From positions 3,815,231 to 3,879,230 of the forward strand of contig OX419346.1 of the NCBI GenBank assembly GCA_948470475.1: a DNA stretch of 64,000 nucleotides, written 5' to 3'. Numbering within the stretch: the stretch's first letter is position 1; the number at the start of each line of letters is the position of its first letter. The notes under the pieces are model-generated. The model ran no database searches and had not been told where the DNA came from. It was given only the letters and a program-made list of their open reading frames with translations. Positions 48,501 to 59,007 of this stretch are shown piece after piece. Origin of the DNA: Galaxea fascicularis (taxonomy: Eukaryota > Cnidaria > Anthozoa > Scleractinia > Euphylliidae). A program made the translations under genes and the position numbers.

Positions 48501-51500
48501 TAAACATTTTTATAGAAAAGAGAGTAAAAAAGTGACTTTTTCAAACGCGGCTGGAGTACCTTTAAACGGAACCTGGACGAATAGTAATGGTATTTTGTCT
48601 TTATCTTCTCTCGTTGTTTCTCCACTCGTAATATTTTTTGGTTTACGCGCTGGATTTAATGCTCTTCCTTGTTTGAACAGAGGCTATAGTATTGTATAAA
48701 TATGCTACCTTATTTAACTTGACTTTACTAAGAACGACAGGAATAACAAACGGTTGCTAGCCATAAGAACGGAAGCTGTTAAGGAACACAACGGAATGCA
48801 GGTACCGATAATGAAAACTCAAGAGTAAAGAGGGAAAAAAACTAACGCAATCACCTTTGACACAAAAAGAAGAAAAAATGTTTGATGCACAAACTTCAGT
48901 TGTTCCTCATCACTGTCAAATTGCAGTGGTCTATTGCCGATGCACAATTGAGTCAGACGTTAAAGCGTGCAACTGTTTGAAATTGACGGACTCCGCATCT
49001 AAAGGATGAGTTGCAATAAATAAAAAAACGTTACGAGAACTAAATTACAAGTTGCTCAGTCTCTAGCAATAAATTTTTTAGCTTTTTCTTTGGTTTCAAA
49101 GCAGGGAAACAGAGCACACCTCCTTCCTGTCCCCTCTCCCTTTGTAGTAAAGATTGAAAATTTCAGTATTGATTGCGTACGAGCAATGAACAGCGAAAAA
49201 ATTTCGACGCTGCATCGTAGCAAGCCTAGTGAACATTTTGTAACCGATTTACAGACCCTGGTGGTGATGATCAGGCGCAGGAAATACCCATTGTAAACTC
49301 GATCAAAGAGGAATTGGAAAAACGAATGGCCTGGAATTGATATCGGGAAGATATCTGTTAACAAACATATAATTGCTTTTGTTATTCAAATGTGCCAACC
49401 ACAGGAACAAAAAATCCTTTGTTTCAACAACCAATGAGGCTCTGGTTGGCACATTAATGACAATAGGTGACGTCAACGATATCTTCCTTACAGGTGTTCA
49501 CTTAACGTCACGGCGGTCATGTTGGAGAAGTAAACCAGTCGTCTGAGAATTGAACTCTATTTTTATGCGGCAAAATCTTCCAACTGTTTGAAAAAACCAA
49601 TATGGCCGCTGGTCAAGTGAGCAAACATCTTCTATAGCGTCTCAGGAAAGCAAATAGTCTGAGTAAATAACGATCCGTAAATCATCTTAAGTTGCATTAG
49701 ATTACTTGGTTAGGCGTGGTTATCTGTGTAAAGGTACAAAATGTCTTAATGCATGATGCGTAGCAAACGCGTGATCCGGACCTGCGGGCATCACGTGCAT
49801 GGATAAAATTCTGGTAAGTTTGTTCGAACCAGGTTTGACCAGATTTACCAGGATTTTTGGTAAGTATTTCACACAAATTGTGTCATTGTATTCTTTAGGG
49901 ATGTGGTTATTCTCCACATAGCACAGAAAAGCGCGTGGGAGGAGCATTTACGCCAGAACTCGGTAATGTCAAACATTTAAAACAGGCCATGGACAACTTG
50001 CATCTCTACTTGCAAACTGCAAGGCAAGTAGAAGATAAAGAAGGAGAGAGTGTGGCGTGCATGGGTCTTGGTCTTTATTACGCCCTTCTGGGAGATTTTG
50101 AAAGAGCTATTGAATATCATCGACTTCACTTAACTGCTAGCAAAACAATGGGAAACTGGAATCATGAAGGAGTCGCGAGTGGTAATCTTGGAACTGCTTA
50201 CTCCAAAATAGGAGATTATAAAACGGCAGCACTCTTCTTTGAACTTCAATTAGAAATCGCTAAGAAGCTAGGACAAGTTGAAGTGGAAGGACAATCATCC
50301 CTTATGCTTGGCCTCATGTTTTACAAAATGACGGATTTCAAGAAACTGTCAAAATACCATGATCGTCTTTTAAAGACTTTTGAAGTGGAAGACAGGTTCG
50401 CTGAAGGAAGGACGCATGAAAACGTTGGCAATGATGGCGACAACCTTAAGAATTTTCACAAAGCCGTACGTTATTACAAACACAGTTTAGAAATTTCCAG
50501 ACAGCTGGGAGCTACAAAGGAAGAATTCAGTGCGAATTACGATCTCGGGAATATTTACTCCAGTGTTGGAGATTTCAACAGCGCTGTCGCGTACCACGAG
50601 CGCTCCCTAGAGCTAGCTCAAGCAGCTGGAGACGTAACTAAGGAAGGACAAGCAAGTTGTTGCCTTGGAAACGATTATTATTGTCTTGGAAAGTTAAAAA
50701 AGGCAATAAATTGCTTTGAAAACCATTTGAGAATTGCCAAAGACACAAAAGACAAGTTCGAAGAAGCGCGAGCGAATGGCAACCTTGGAAAAGCTTGCTT
50801 TAGCACTGGAGATTTCAAAAAGGCCATAGCCTACCATGAACGGTGTTTAAACATCAGTAAAGAGGTAAATCATAGAGCTGAAGAAGGTCTAGCATATGGT
50901 AGTCTTGGAAACGATTATATTCACATCGGAGATTTCAAAAAGGCCATAGAGTACCAAGGACATTGCCTGCGAATTCATATTGAAATTGGCGACAGAGCTG
51001 GAGAAAGCATGGCTTATTGTGGTCTTGGCAACGCTTACGGTAGTCTTGGAGATTATCAGAAATCTATTGAGTGCTTCAAACAATGCCTTACAATTTCAAC
51101 GGAAACTGGCGACAAAGTTGCAGAGGCCAATGCGTATGGAGGTCTTGGCAATACGTATTGTGAGGTCGGAAATTTTATGAAAGCCATAGAATGCCATCAG
51201 CGCGAGTTGCAACTTGCCCAACAAGTAGGCGATCAGTTAAAAGAGGGACGGGCAAGCAACAATCTTGGCAATGCTTATCACCGTCTCAGAAATTTCAAAA
51301 AAGCAATACGCCATCAACAGCGACAGTTGAAAATTGCCAAGCAAGTGGGAGACATTACCGGAGAAGGACTAGCGTATTCCAGTCTTGGCAATTCATATCA
51401 CGAGCTTGGAGATTTTGAGAAATCCATAGATTACCATGAACGCTCCTTAGAAATTGCCTTGAGGCAGGGAGATAGGGTCAGCATTGGAAATGCCTATGGT

Positions 51501-53746
51501 AATCTAGGAAGAGCATATCTTTGTTTCGGGGATCCTGAAAGGGGCAAAGACTACCATCAACGCCATTTAAAAATTGCTCAAGAGCTTGGTGACAGATTTG
51601 CCGAGGCAAAAACTTTCTTCTGCCTTGGATATAGCTTGGAATTGTTAGGCAATCTGGAGGATTCTGTCCGTTGCTATCAATGTAGCGTAGAAATGCTGAA
51701 TGACATCAAGACTGCTCATCAATTTAAAGATGAGTGGAAAATAAATCTACGCGATATGTACCGAAATGTATACACTAAATTATGGCTTCTGTTGTTAAAG
51801 CAAGGAAGGACTACAGAAGCTTTGCTTGCTGCTGACCAAGGGCGTGCACAAGCCCTCAAAGATCTGATTGAATTCAATTATGGGATAAAATCATCATCAC
51901 CACCAGCGCTACCACTACAATCATCATCATCATCATCATCATCACCATTGTCGTCGTCATTATCATCATCACCATCATCGTCACCGTCATCAGCACTTGA
52001 ATGTCATACACTGCACGGATGCAGTAATGAGACACTTGGTCCCATTCAATCCGTTTTCACTGCAGTTCAAGGAGCCGTAGTCACTTTATGGGTCATTCAA
52101 AACGGGAGGAGTGTCATTTTAAAGAGAAAGAAATTAAGTGATGACAGTTCATTGAATGATGCAACTCAGTACATTCAGAGAATGATGCAAAGAGTCTGTC
52201 AGACTATTGGCGTGAGAGCTGAGGTTAAATGCGAGGATCGCTCTTTGGAGACGCGTGAAGAAACTACTGACGTCCAAAATCCAGCATGTAAAATCATCCA
52301 ATCAGATTCTCCAGACTATCAGGAAAGCCCTTTGGAAACGTTGTACAACGTCGCTGTGAGACCCATACGTGATTTGATTGAAGGTGACGAGTTGATCATT
52401 GTCCCTGACGGGCCACTGTGGTTAGCTCCCTATGCTGCTTTTGTGGACTCGAATTCCAAGTACCTTTGTGAGTATCTCAGAATCCGAGTGGTTCCTTCTT
52501 TGACAACTTTAAAACTGCTTCTCAATTGTCCAGTAGATTATCACCAGACGACTGGAGCGCTGCTCGTTGGTGATCCGTGGGTGCAAGAGATTATTACCCC
52601 TAAAGGGAACAAGCTACAGCAGTTGCCTTGCGCCAGAGAGGAAGTACGGATGATCGGGAAAATACTCAACATTGCACCTCTCACTGGAACAAACGCGACA
52701 AAGGAAGAAGCGTTAAAACGACTCAGCTCAGTTGCATTGGTGCACATTGCAGCACATGGCCGTATGGAGACCGGCGAAATTGCCTTGGCACCAAACCCTT
52801 CAAGTTTATCCCAACCTCCAAAAGAGGAAGACTATCTTTTGACAATGAAAGATGTTTTGAGTGCAAAGCTTCGAGCAAGGCTTGTTGTGTTGAGTTGCTG
52901 TCACAGTGCCTGTGGCGAGATCAAGGCTGAGGGTGTGGTCGGTATTGCGCGTGCGTTTTTGGGTGCTGGTGCTCGTTCTGTTCTGGTGTCTCTGTGGGCA
53001 ATTGATGACAAAGCCACTCTGGAGTTCATGAAAATTTTCTACAGCCATTTAGCTGAAGGAAGAAGAGCCAGTGAAGCTTTAAATCAAGCCGTGAAATCCA
53101 TGAGAGAGTCTGACGCGTTCAATGAGGTGAAATATTGGGCACCATTTGTACTCATTGGAGATGACGTTTCTCTGACCTTTGGAGCAAGTGAGTAGATGCC
53201 TTTAAGACAGCTTTGCTTTTAGGATTATAATTAAAGAGAAGGGAGTATCATGAGTTAAGAAGCTAGCAGAATATGTAATTGTGATGGAATTTGAAGAGTC
53301 ATATTGCATTATCAATTTTACCAGCGTGGTAAAACTGGATTAAACAAGTATCCAAATATGATCAGGACGACCTGTGCCAAAATGTAGAGAGGAATCGATC
53401 CCAACCACGCTTAAGAACTGAACTCACTGGAATGTAAAGGATGACAAAGCAACTAGCAGTGGGAAAAACAATAATTATGACTATATTTCGCCCTTTGCAT
53501 GTAGCTATTCCTCCCCCATGGGAAATAGAATTACTTCTTTTCAAACTTAACCCTGCCTTTTAAACATTACGGGTTCGAAAATAAAGTGTACCCCAAAAAA
53601 TGCCGGTATGGTAAATAGCTCGTAGAATAAAAGGCGATTATTGTATATATTAAGTCAAGAATTTGTAGCAAATAATTGGAATTATTTTGCTTCTGTTTTG
53701 TTCTGCAGGTTCGGACGTTTCGCAGCCTGAGGCAGAAAGTGAATGA
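45571..53746 (+). CDS. TPR-CHAT protein 2 (TTC28-like, about 1,241 aa)
   Basis: Paralog of the gene at 34651, with six exons: 45571-45661, 46315-46476, 47063-47140, 48336-48403, 49899-53187, 53709-53746 (stop TGA). Exons 1-4 have the same lengths as gene 1 and all five splice phases agree. Exon 5 starts at 49899 after TTCTTTAG, the only nearby acceptor in the required phase. Domains: acidic leader ([10 protein letters not shown]), co-chaperone-type TPR ([26 protein letters not shown]), about 15 TPRs, a Ser-rich linker, then CHAT with candidate catalytic His1086 ([10 protein letters not shown]) and Cys1134 (LSCCHSACG). The last quarter of CHAT is nearly identical to gene 1 at the DNA level, while the TPR part is much more diverged. 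The last exon replaces the read-through stop at 53193 with [11 protein letters not shown]. The role is presumed as for gene 1. Confidence 0.9.
46600..47058 (-). pseudogene. LINE remnant: C-terminal end of reverse transcriptase ORF
   Basis: On the minus strand one frame reads [13 protein letters not shown], two stops, then [18 protein letters not shown] and [12 protein letters not shown] before a stop at about 46807. This is the usual end of the reverse transcriptase ORF in non-LTR retrotransposons of the CR1/L2/Jockey type (the [11 protein letters not shown] motif). Internal stops show it is dead. It fills most of intron 2 of TPR-CHAT gene 2, right up to the exon 3 acceptor, and is not seen in gene 1. 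The 3' limit is approximate. Confidence 0.7.
49497..49627. mobile_element. MITE-like element (GGCGGTCATGTTGG family)
   Basis: TTCACTTAACGTCACGGCGG followed by TCATGTTGG pairs imperfectly with CCAATATGGCCGCTGGTCAA followed by GTGAGC. The ends resemble the element at 58150-58302. It lies in intron 4 of TPR-CHAT gene 2, about 270 bases before exon 5. Confidence 0.6.
51893..51991 (+). repeat. TCA/TCG trinucleotide microsatellite coding a poly-Ser linker
   Basis: In-frame (TCA)n with TCG and CCA interruptions encodes about 25 mostly Ser residues ([20 protein letters not shown]) between the last TPR helices and the CHAT domain of TPR-CHAT protein 2. TPR-CHAT protein 1 has no such run at this place. 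Confidence 0.9.
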
Positions 53747-55443
53747 TGGAGCCAGGCTGGCAGCCATGCGCATGGCAACTTCTAATAGTGCGTCAATTTT
53801 GGTTTGAATAAGAATCTGACGGCTTTGAAAACTAATGATCATTCCTTTTTTGTTTTAACTTTTCAGAATTCAAACACTTAGCCAAATGAATCTTAGAGTT
53901 TTGTATGTTGAAGGAAAACAAATGATCCAAAGTAAATAGTCGGAGTTAATTTACCGATTACCACGTTTGAAAATTTAGCCTCCATAAAATGCGTACGTGG
54001 TCATTCAATCATGACCATAATGTTATATTTTCCCATTGGGTTTGGATACATAATAGGAAGATTCCTTAAGGTGTCAGATATGAACAATAAAGTGCAGAGT
54101 TTTGTTAGTGCTATATATATAAATGAAAAATTTCACATTCAGTGAACATTAATTTATGTGACTTACTAGACTTGAGAAAAATGATAATTAAAACTTTCTC
54201 GTAAACCTTAGCCAAAAGTGATCAGCATGGAATTTCGCCTTGTAATATCGGCATTTTATAAAACAGAGTGGTTACGAGAATTAAGAACGGCATCACACAA
54301 GATGAAGTCAATTCGCTTGATATTTTAAGAACTTCTCTCCACTACGTCCATAGAATCAAAAATGTATAGGAGTAGGAAATGAGAAATTAAATTTTGATCT
54401 TAGTTTTCAAAGGCTTGATCGTGATATTGAGGTTTCACAAAGCTAAGAAGTAGTTTTTCAAAGTCGTTTTTTTCAACCAATCTCGTTTAGCCAACCAATA
54501 TAATGCGTCTCCAGACATTTTTAATTTGTGCTCAGTGCTGATACCGAACTTGAAAGTAATTATTAATTGATTTGGATTGATAGTGTATGGCGACCAGGAG
54601 CACTTTACTAGTGATTCATGATCATCCACGAAGAGATGTTGAAATTTTAGTGTCACATTTTCGCTGAATTGTTCTGTAATATTTCAAAACAATCGAGCAC
54701 TATCAAGTTCTTGTGTAAAAACTTAAAGCTATTGTAAGTAAATGGCAAAACTTTCGTCATAAGCAATGGTACGTTTTCTTGTCCACGCAGTTTTCATTTT
54801 TATACCAGAGAAGATATTGTAATGTAGAGGGAAAAAAATCAGGCACGTTAACTTAAGACTCCATTGGCGAATATTTTTTCTGTTTCTAACAGCACTCAGG
54901 TTCATGACTTGGGGTTATGGGAGGCAGAATACTTACTAATTTTGCCACAAAATTTAGCAAAAGCCTTTAACTATGTGGAATTACAGTAAACGAGTACTGT
55001 TTGACAACAGGTTAAAAGTCCAGTTGATGTAATGAAATAAATTAAATCACCGAAATTAGTAACTTGTTGTATCCATATGGACCCACGCTAGATTTCCTAT
55101 TACCAAGGGTGCAAATAAAGGTGGTAGTCCCCTCGAAACGGATGGGCGCCCTACAATAGTATATAAGCGAGTAGTACAAGTACTATGTAAGCTCGTATTT
55201 CGTTTGTTTTTGCAGAGCAAAATGATTGTAATTAAAAAGTGGTGTTCGCCACCCTCACTGTTATGTAGGGAGGGGGGGGGGAGGTGAAGGAAGGAGGGGA
55301 AAAGTTGGACTAAGAGAGGGAAAGGTGGACGAGGTGTTTGCTTTTCATGCCCCAGTCTGTGTATTGATTAAATTACAAGTGCCACTCCTGATATTGAAGC
55401 CACTGATGGCATTTTGCATTTTGATCCACTTATAATATTTAAA
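53747..55443. other. 3' flank of TPR-CHAT gene 2 and intergenic region
   Basis: To about 55080 this matches the 3' flank of gene 1. Beyond that no gene is seen. A G/A-rich stretch (about 55258-55325, with AGGGAGGGGGGGGGGAGG) precedes the ZP-N gene. Confidence 0.45.
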
Positions 55444-58400
55444 ATGCGAACTTTCTCCACTGAGTGGCAAAGTAAGGACATGAGAGTCAAGGCTATAATT
55501 CTGGTCGGCATAACCATAGCTGTGCTTTCAACAACAACAAGTAGGTGCCATTTTAAATGACTTTTTCCCTCTCACAACACAACATGCATATGATATGAAA
55601 TTACTTTAGACAATGAGCGTCTAATTATTTTCATCCAGAAAGCTGCCTTTAAAGTGTTCATATTATTCCTTGACACAACACCAAACACCATTTACGGTGT
55701 TTTAAAATACTGGTGAGTGTAAAGGTTTCGCAGGAGCTATACAAATTTCTCTTTGAACACAGACCGACTTTCCGCAAAGAGAATAATATCATGTCGTTTT
55801 AAGTGAAGAAGGTTTCCGCTTTCGTGATGACCATAAAATCGATTTAGAGGCAATATCCGCCACGTTACCAATATGTTTCGACAACAACAAAATAATTTTA
55901 AGGCAAATTAAATTGCATATACGGAGGAAAAATTTAATGTCATTCTCGGCTTTAAGAGCTGTTATCTATATTTCTCATTTATTATTAATCGTGTTCAGTA
56001 TCATTTAATTTATGATGAGTTGCCCTCATGCATCGTCTCAGTAATAATTTCCACACGTCTTTACGCCAGCTTAACATCTTCTCTTCACTTCAGGGTTTTG
56101 TTTTTGTCAAAAGGCCCCCTTTGTTCCTAATTCAGTCTTCCTCAATGTAATTGCGTGTTACAGTGCAAAGTATATGGTGAAAACGACCATATATTCAAGT
56201 CATTTTAGCAGACCAAACTGTGACACGTTATTAACTCAGCCGAGGTGAAATATGGTGCAAGCATTTCCCATCGCGTTCTTATGCCCACTTACTAATGGCC
56301 TTATTTCTCCTTAATGATTGTTAAATTATCTGGTACCTAGTCTCACGATGACTTCTCCCTTCCTATTCATCATGATGGACCTGGACACAACATTGTCCAT
56401 TTTGATTCATTGGGAAGATGTCGGAAGGGTGCATTAATTAACCATGAACACAGAAATCCCTTTGAAGATAAGCGTTTTACTCTGAGAGTGACTCGTAAAC
56501 ACTGATAAGTTTGTCTAGTTTTAGCATCGCTTAGGTGAATCGGTCCACCGGAAACAATGCATTCAAACAAAACTGGCACGCATAGAGTCGACGCAAATTG
56601 GGCCTAAATTTCGCCCATTCTTCGACGGTTTTTAAAAAACGTTATGAATTACTTTGTTATAACATAATCCAAAGCATACTGCTCTACTAAACGCTTGGTT
56701 ACTACGTCATGATGTCATCGAGCGTTAAAAATAACAACGAAAGGGAAACCGACGCAGAGCCGACCAGACTCTTCCTCATTCGGTTTAAAAAGTGTTTTGC
56801 CTCATCATCTTTGAGGTCTCCAATTAAAAATGTTCATTTGTGGATGTAGGTAAGTAACCTAGTGTTGTCAAAATAACGCATCTTTGCACTGATAATGTCA
56901 CCAATCATGGTGTACGATTTATAATTTCAGCCCAATCTGTACTTCTTTTACACAAGGAAAGAGTCCTTTTGAGATGCCTAGCCGATACCATGTTATTAGA
57001 ATTGGACCTCCGGGATATTCCACAGATTAAACCATCTTCACTTCATCTTCGATACTTTTCATGCCAGCCAGATCACGTGACAGAAACAAGCGCCATCTTC
57101 AGAGTACCTTTTCAAGGCTGCGGGACAACACGCGGGACAACGCTTGGGAACATCACTAGCTATATCGCATTTTCTAATATCGTAGAAAATTCGCTACAGC
57201 GAAACGCTTCACAGCTTATGGTCTCACGCACACCCAAGTTTCAATATCCGTTTGTTTGTTATTATCGCCAGAAATACGCGCTTACTATAAATGAGAGGGA
57301 GACCCCGGCGGGAAACAAAGAAACTAAAAAAGGAAGGAAGCTAATTCAAAAGCCAGAGGGTAAGTCGCATAACAATAGAAAACTTGCATGGGTTTAGTGG
57401 GAGGTCAAGGGCGGTAGAGGGTGGTTCAAGAATCTGAAGGAACCCGTAACTATTTCTCTTGAATGAAGGGGGTAGTCTCTAAAGAAACTGCGGTGTTGCG
57501 TCGGTGGGGGAGTCGGTGCACAAAAAAATGGTTTTAACAACGGAGTTGATGATGGAAATTGACCACCGTACAGGGATTCTAAAAGCTGACGTTTCGAGCA
57601 TTTGCCCTTCGTCAGTGTGATTCGCTCCGACGAGGGGCTTAAAACGGCAGCATTGTTAATGCCGCTTTCAGAATAGTCGTTGCTTTTATTTTGTCAAATT
57701 CCCATCATTCTGATCATTCTCATTTTGTCTATTCTCTTTCTGAAGGGGGGAGGAACAGAATAGGGAGGAGGGAGAAATGGCCCAAAAAAAGTTGGGAGGG
57801 GGAGAAATAGGGGGGAAAAGTAGGGAGGAGGAAGAAAAAGAAAAGTTGGGAGAAGGGAGAATTGAACTGGATGGACCTGGATGAGTAGGGAGGAGGGAGA
57901 AATTGGCTCAGAAAGTAGGGAGAAGGGAGATTTACTCCCCTGTTCCTCCCCCCTCTTTCTGGATGAGCCCCCAAAATACATCCTTATGTAAACGGCCTAA
58001 GCTCCCTCGAGTCCCCTGTCGCTCAGCGGCAGAACTCGGAATTCTTTCTTTTCCGAGTTTGCGAGACAGAAAAGAATCAATCACATCTTTAAAGTTGCAT
58101 CATGATATTCCATTTCCCCAGTTTTAGCTGTTTGACCGTGGAGGATTGCTTGGTTTCACTCACGTGACCAGGCGGCCATGTTGATGGTCGAAACAATAGA
58201 ATTTTGTTTCGCAGAATTTGCATAAAAATAAAGTTTAGTTCCCAGACCGACTATTGTTCTTGACCACCAACATGGCCGACATGACGTCACATGCAATCCA
58301 GCGATAGAGAGAAAGTCGGGCTCATCCTCGGTGTAAAAACCTGTGAAGCTCACAAGTGACGTAAAACAAAGACAACAAAACATTGTAAACAATAGCGTAC

Positions 58401-59007
58401 AGGAAAACAATACCTCATAAAACAAAGAAAACCTCATCAAGTTTTTACGCCGAGGGTGACCCGAAAGTCGAACAGCCAGTTGAGTTCCCCTACCCACGTG
58501 CACTTCGAAGTATTCCCGGAGCCCTGTGGGTTCAAATCAACCGATTCGACCGGTACTGTACGTAACAAATTCGTGGGGCCAGTAACGTTGAATTGAACAA
58601 CAGCAAAAGTATGACTCTTTCCCTACTAGCATAAACAATGACGCCTTATTATGCATTAGGTGCACGTGAAACTGTTCATTGGCATTTCTTCTTCTGATCG
58701 AAAACAAATTGTACCGAACATTTCCGAAGAGAAACATGCCAATGAATCGTTAGCTAGGAAGCATTAATGTCGGAATCCGTGGTCGACGTTAATTGGCTAC
58801 TGAATACTGCAACGTGACTGTTTTATGCTATCATTATTTTTATTAAAACAGGCGTCTACTCACTTCCTTCCAGGTCTTGGGGAGAAGTTAGCTTCTGCCC
58901 AAAATGAACAGTCCTCCACAGCTTCAACGATTCCTGTTATCAGTATTGGAACCCTTGGTGTTCTCGCGTTGCTGTTTAACCATCTTCATCCAATTAGAAT
59001 AAATTAA
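55444..59007 (+). CDS. Small secreted or membrane-anchored ZP-N domain protein (about 219 aa)
   Basis: Three exons joined in phase 1: 55444-55540, 56931-57359, 58874-59007. Exon 1 encodes a signal peptide; the hydrophobic core is MRVKAIILVGITIAVLSTTT from the second in-frame ATG at 55480, which may be the true start. Exon 2 is a ZP-N domain, with cysteines in LLRCLADTM, LRYFSCQPD, FQGCGTT and FVCYYRQ, i.e. the four-Cys pattern of ZP-N, plus SYIAFSNIVEN and the sites NIT and NAS for N-glycosylation. A basic stretch follows (KETKKGRKLIQK). Exon 3 gives a Ser/Thr-rich stalk and a C-terminal hydrophobic helix (IPVISIGTLGVLALLF). ZP domains polymerise extracellular matrices and egg coats. No ZP-C half was found, so this may be a ZP-N-only protein, or an exon in 57360-58873 was missed. 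Confidence 0.75.
57742..57938. repeat. Degenerate purine-rich (GGGAGGAGGGAGAAA) repeat
   Basis: Tandem GGGAGGAGGGAGAAATGG-like units make an almost pure A/G strand of about 200 bases in the second intron of the ZP-N gene. The minus strand gives Pro/Leu/Ser-rich open frames that are artefacts of this composition. Confidence 0.8.
58150..58302. mobile_element. MITE with terminal inverted repeats (GGCGGCCATGTTGATGG)
   Basis: TGGTTTCACTCACGTGACCA followed by GGCGGCCATGTTGATGGTC pairs with GACCACCAACATGGCCGACA followed by TGACGTCACATGCAATCCA. The arms are about 38 bases. It lies in an intron of the ZP-N gene. Confidence 0.8.

Larger units (their letters stand above)
43860..55080 (+). repeat. Tandem segmental duplication, copy 2 (contains TPR-CHAT gene 2)
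   Basis: Partner of 33440-43560, in direct orientation and nearly adjacent. It is longer than copy 1 chiefly because of the compound fold-back at 43960-44487 and extra intron sequence, including a LINE remnant. Confidence 0.8.

Noticed and set aside
57694..57981. Pro/Leu-rich minus-strand frames of 81 and 95 codons
   Set aside because: Produced by the purine-rich tandem repeat at 57742-57938.
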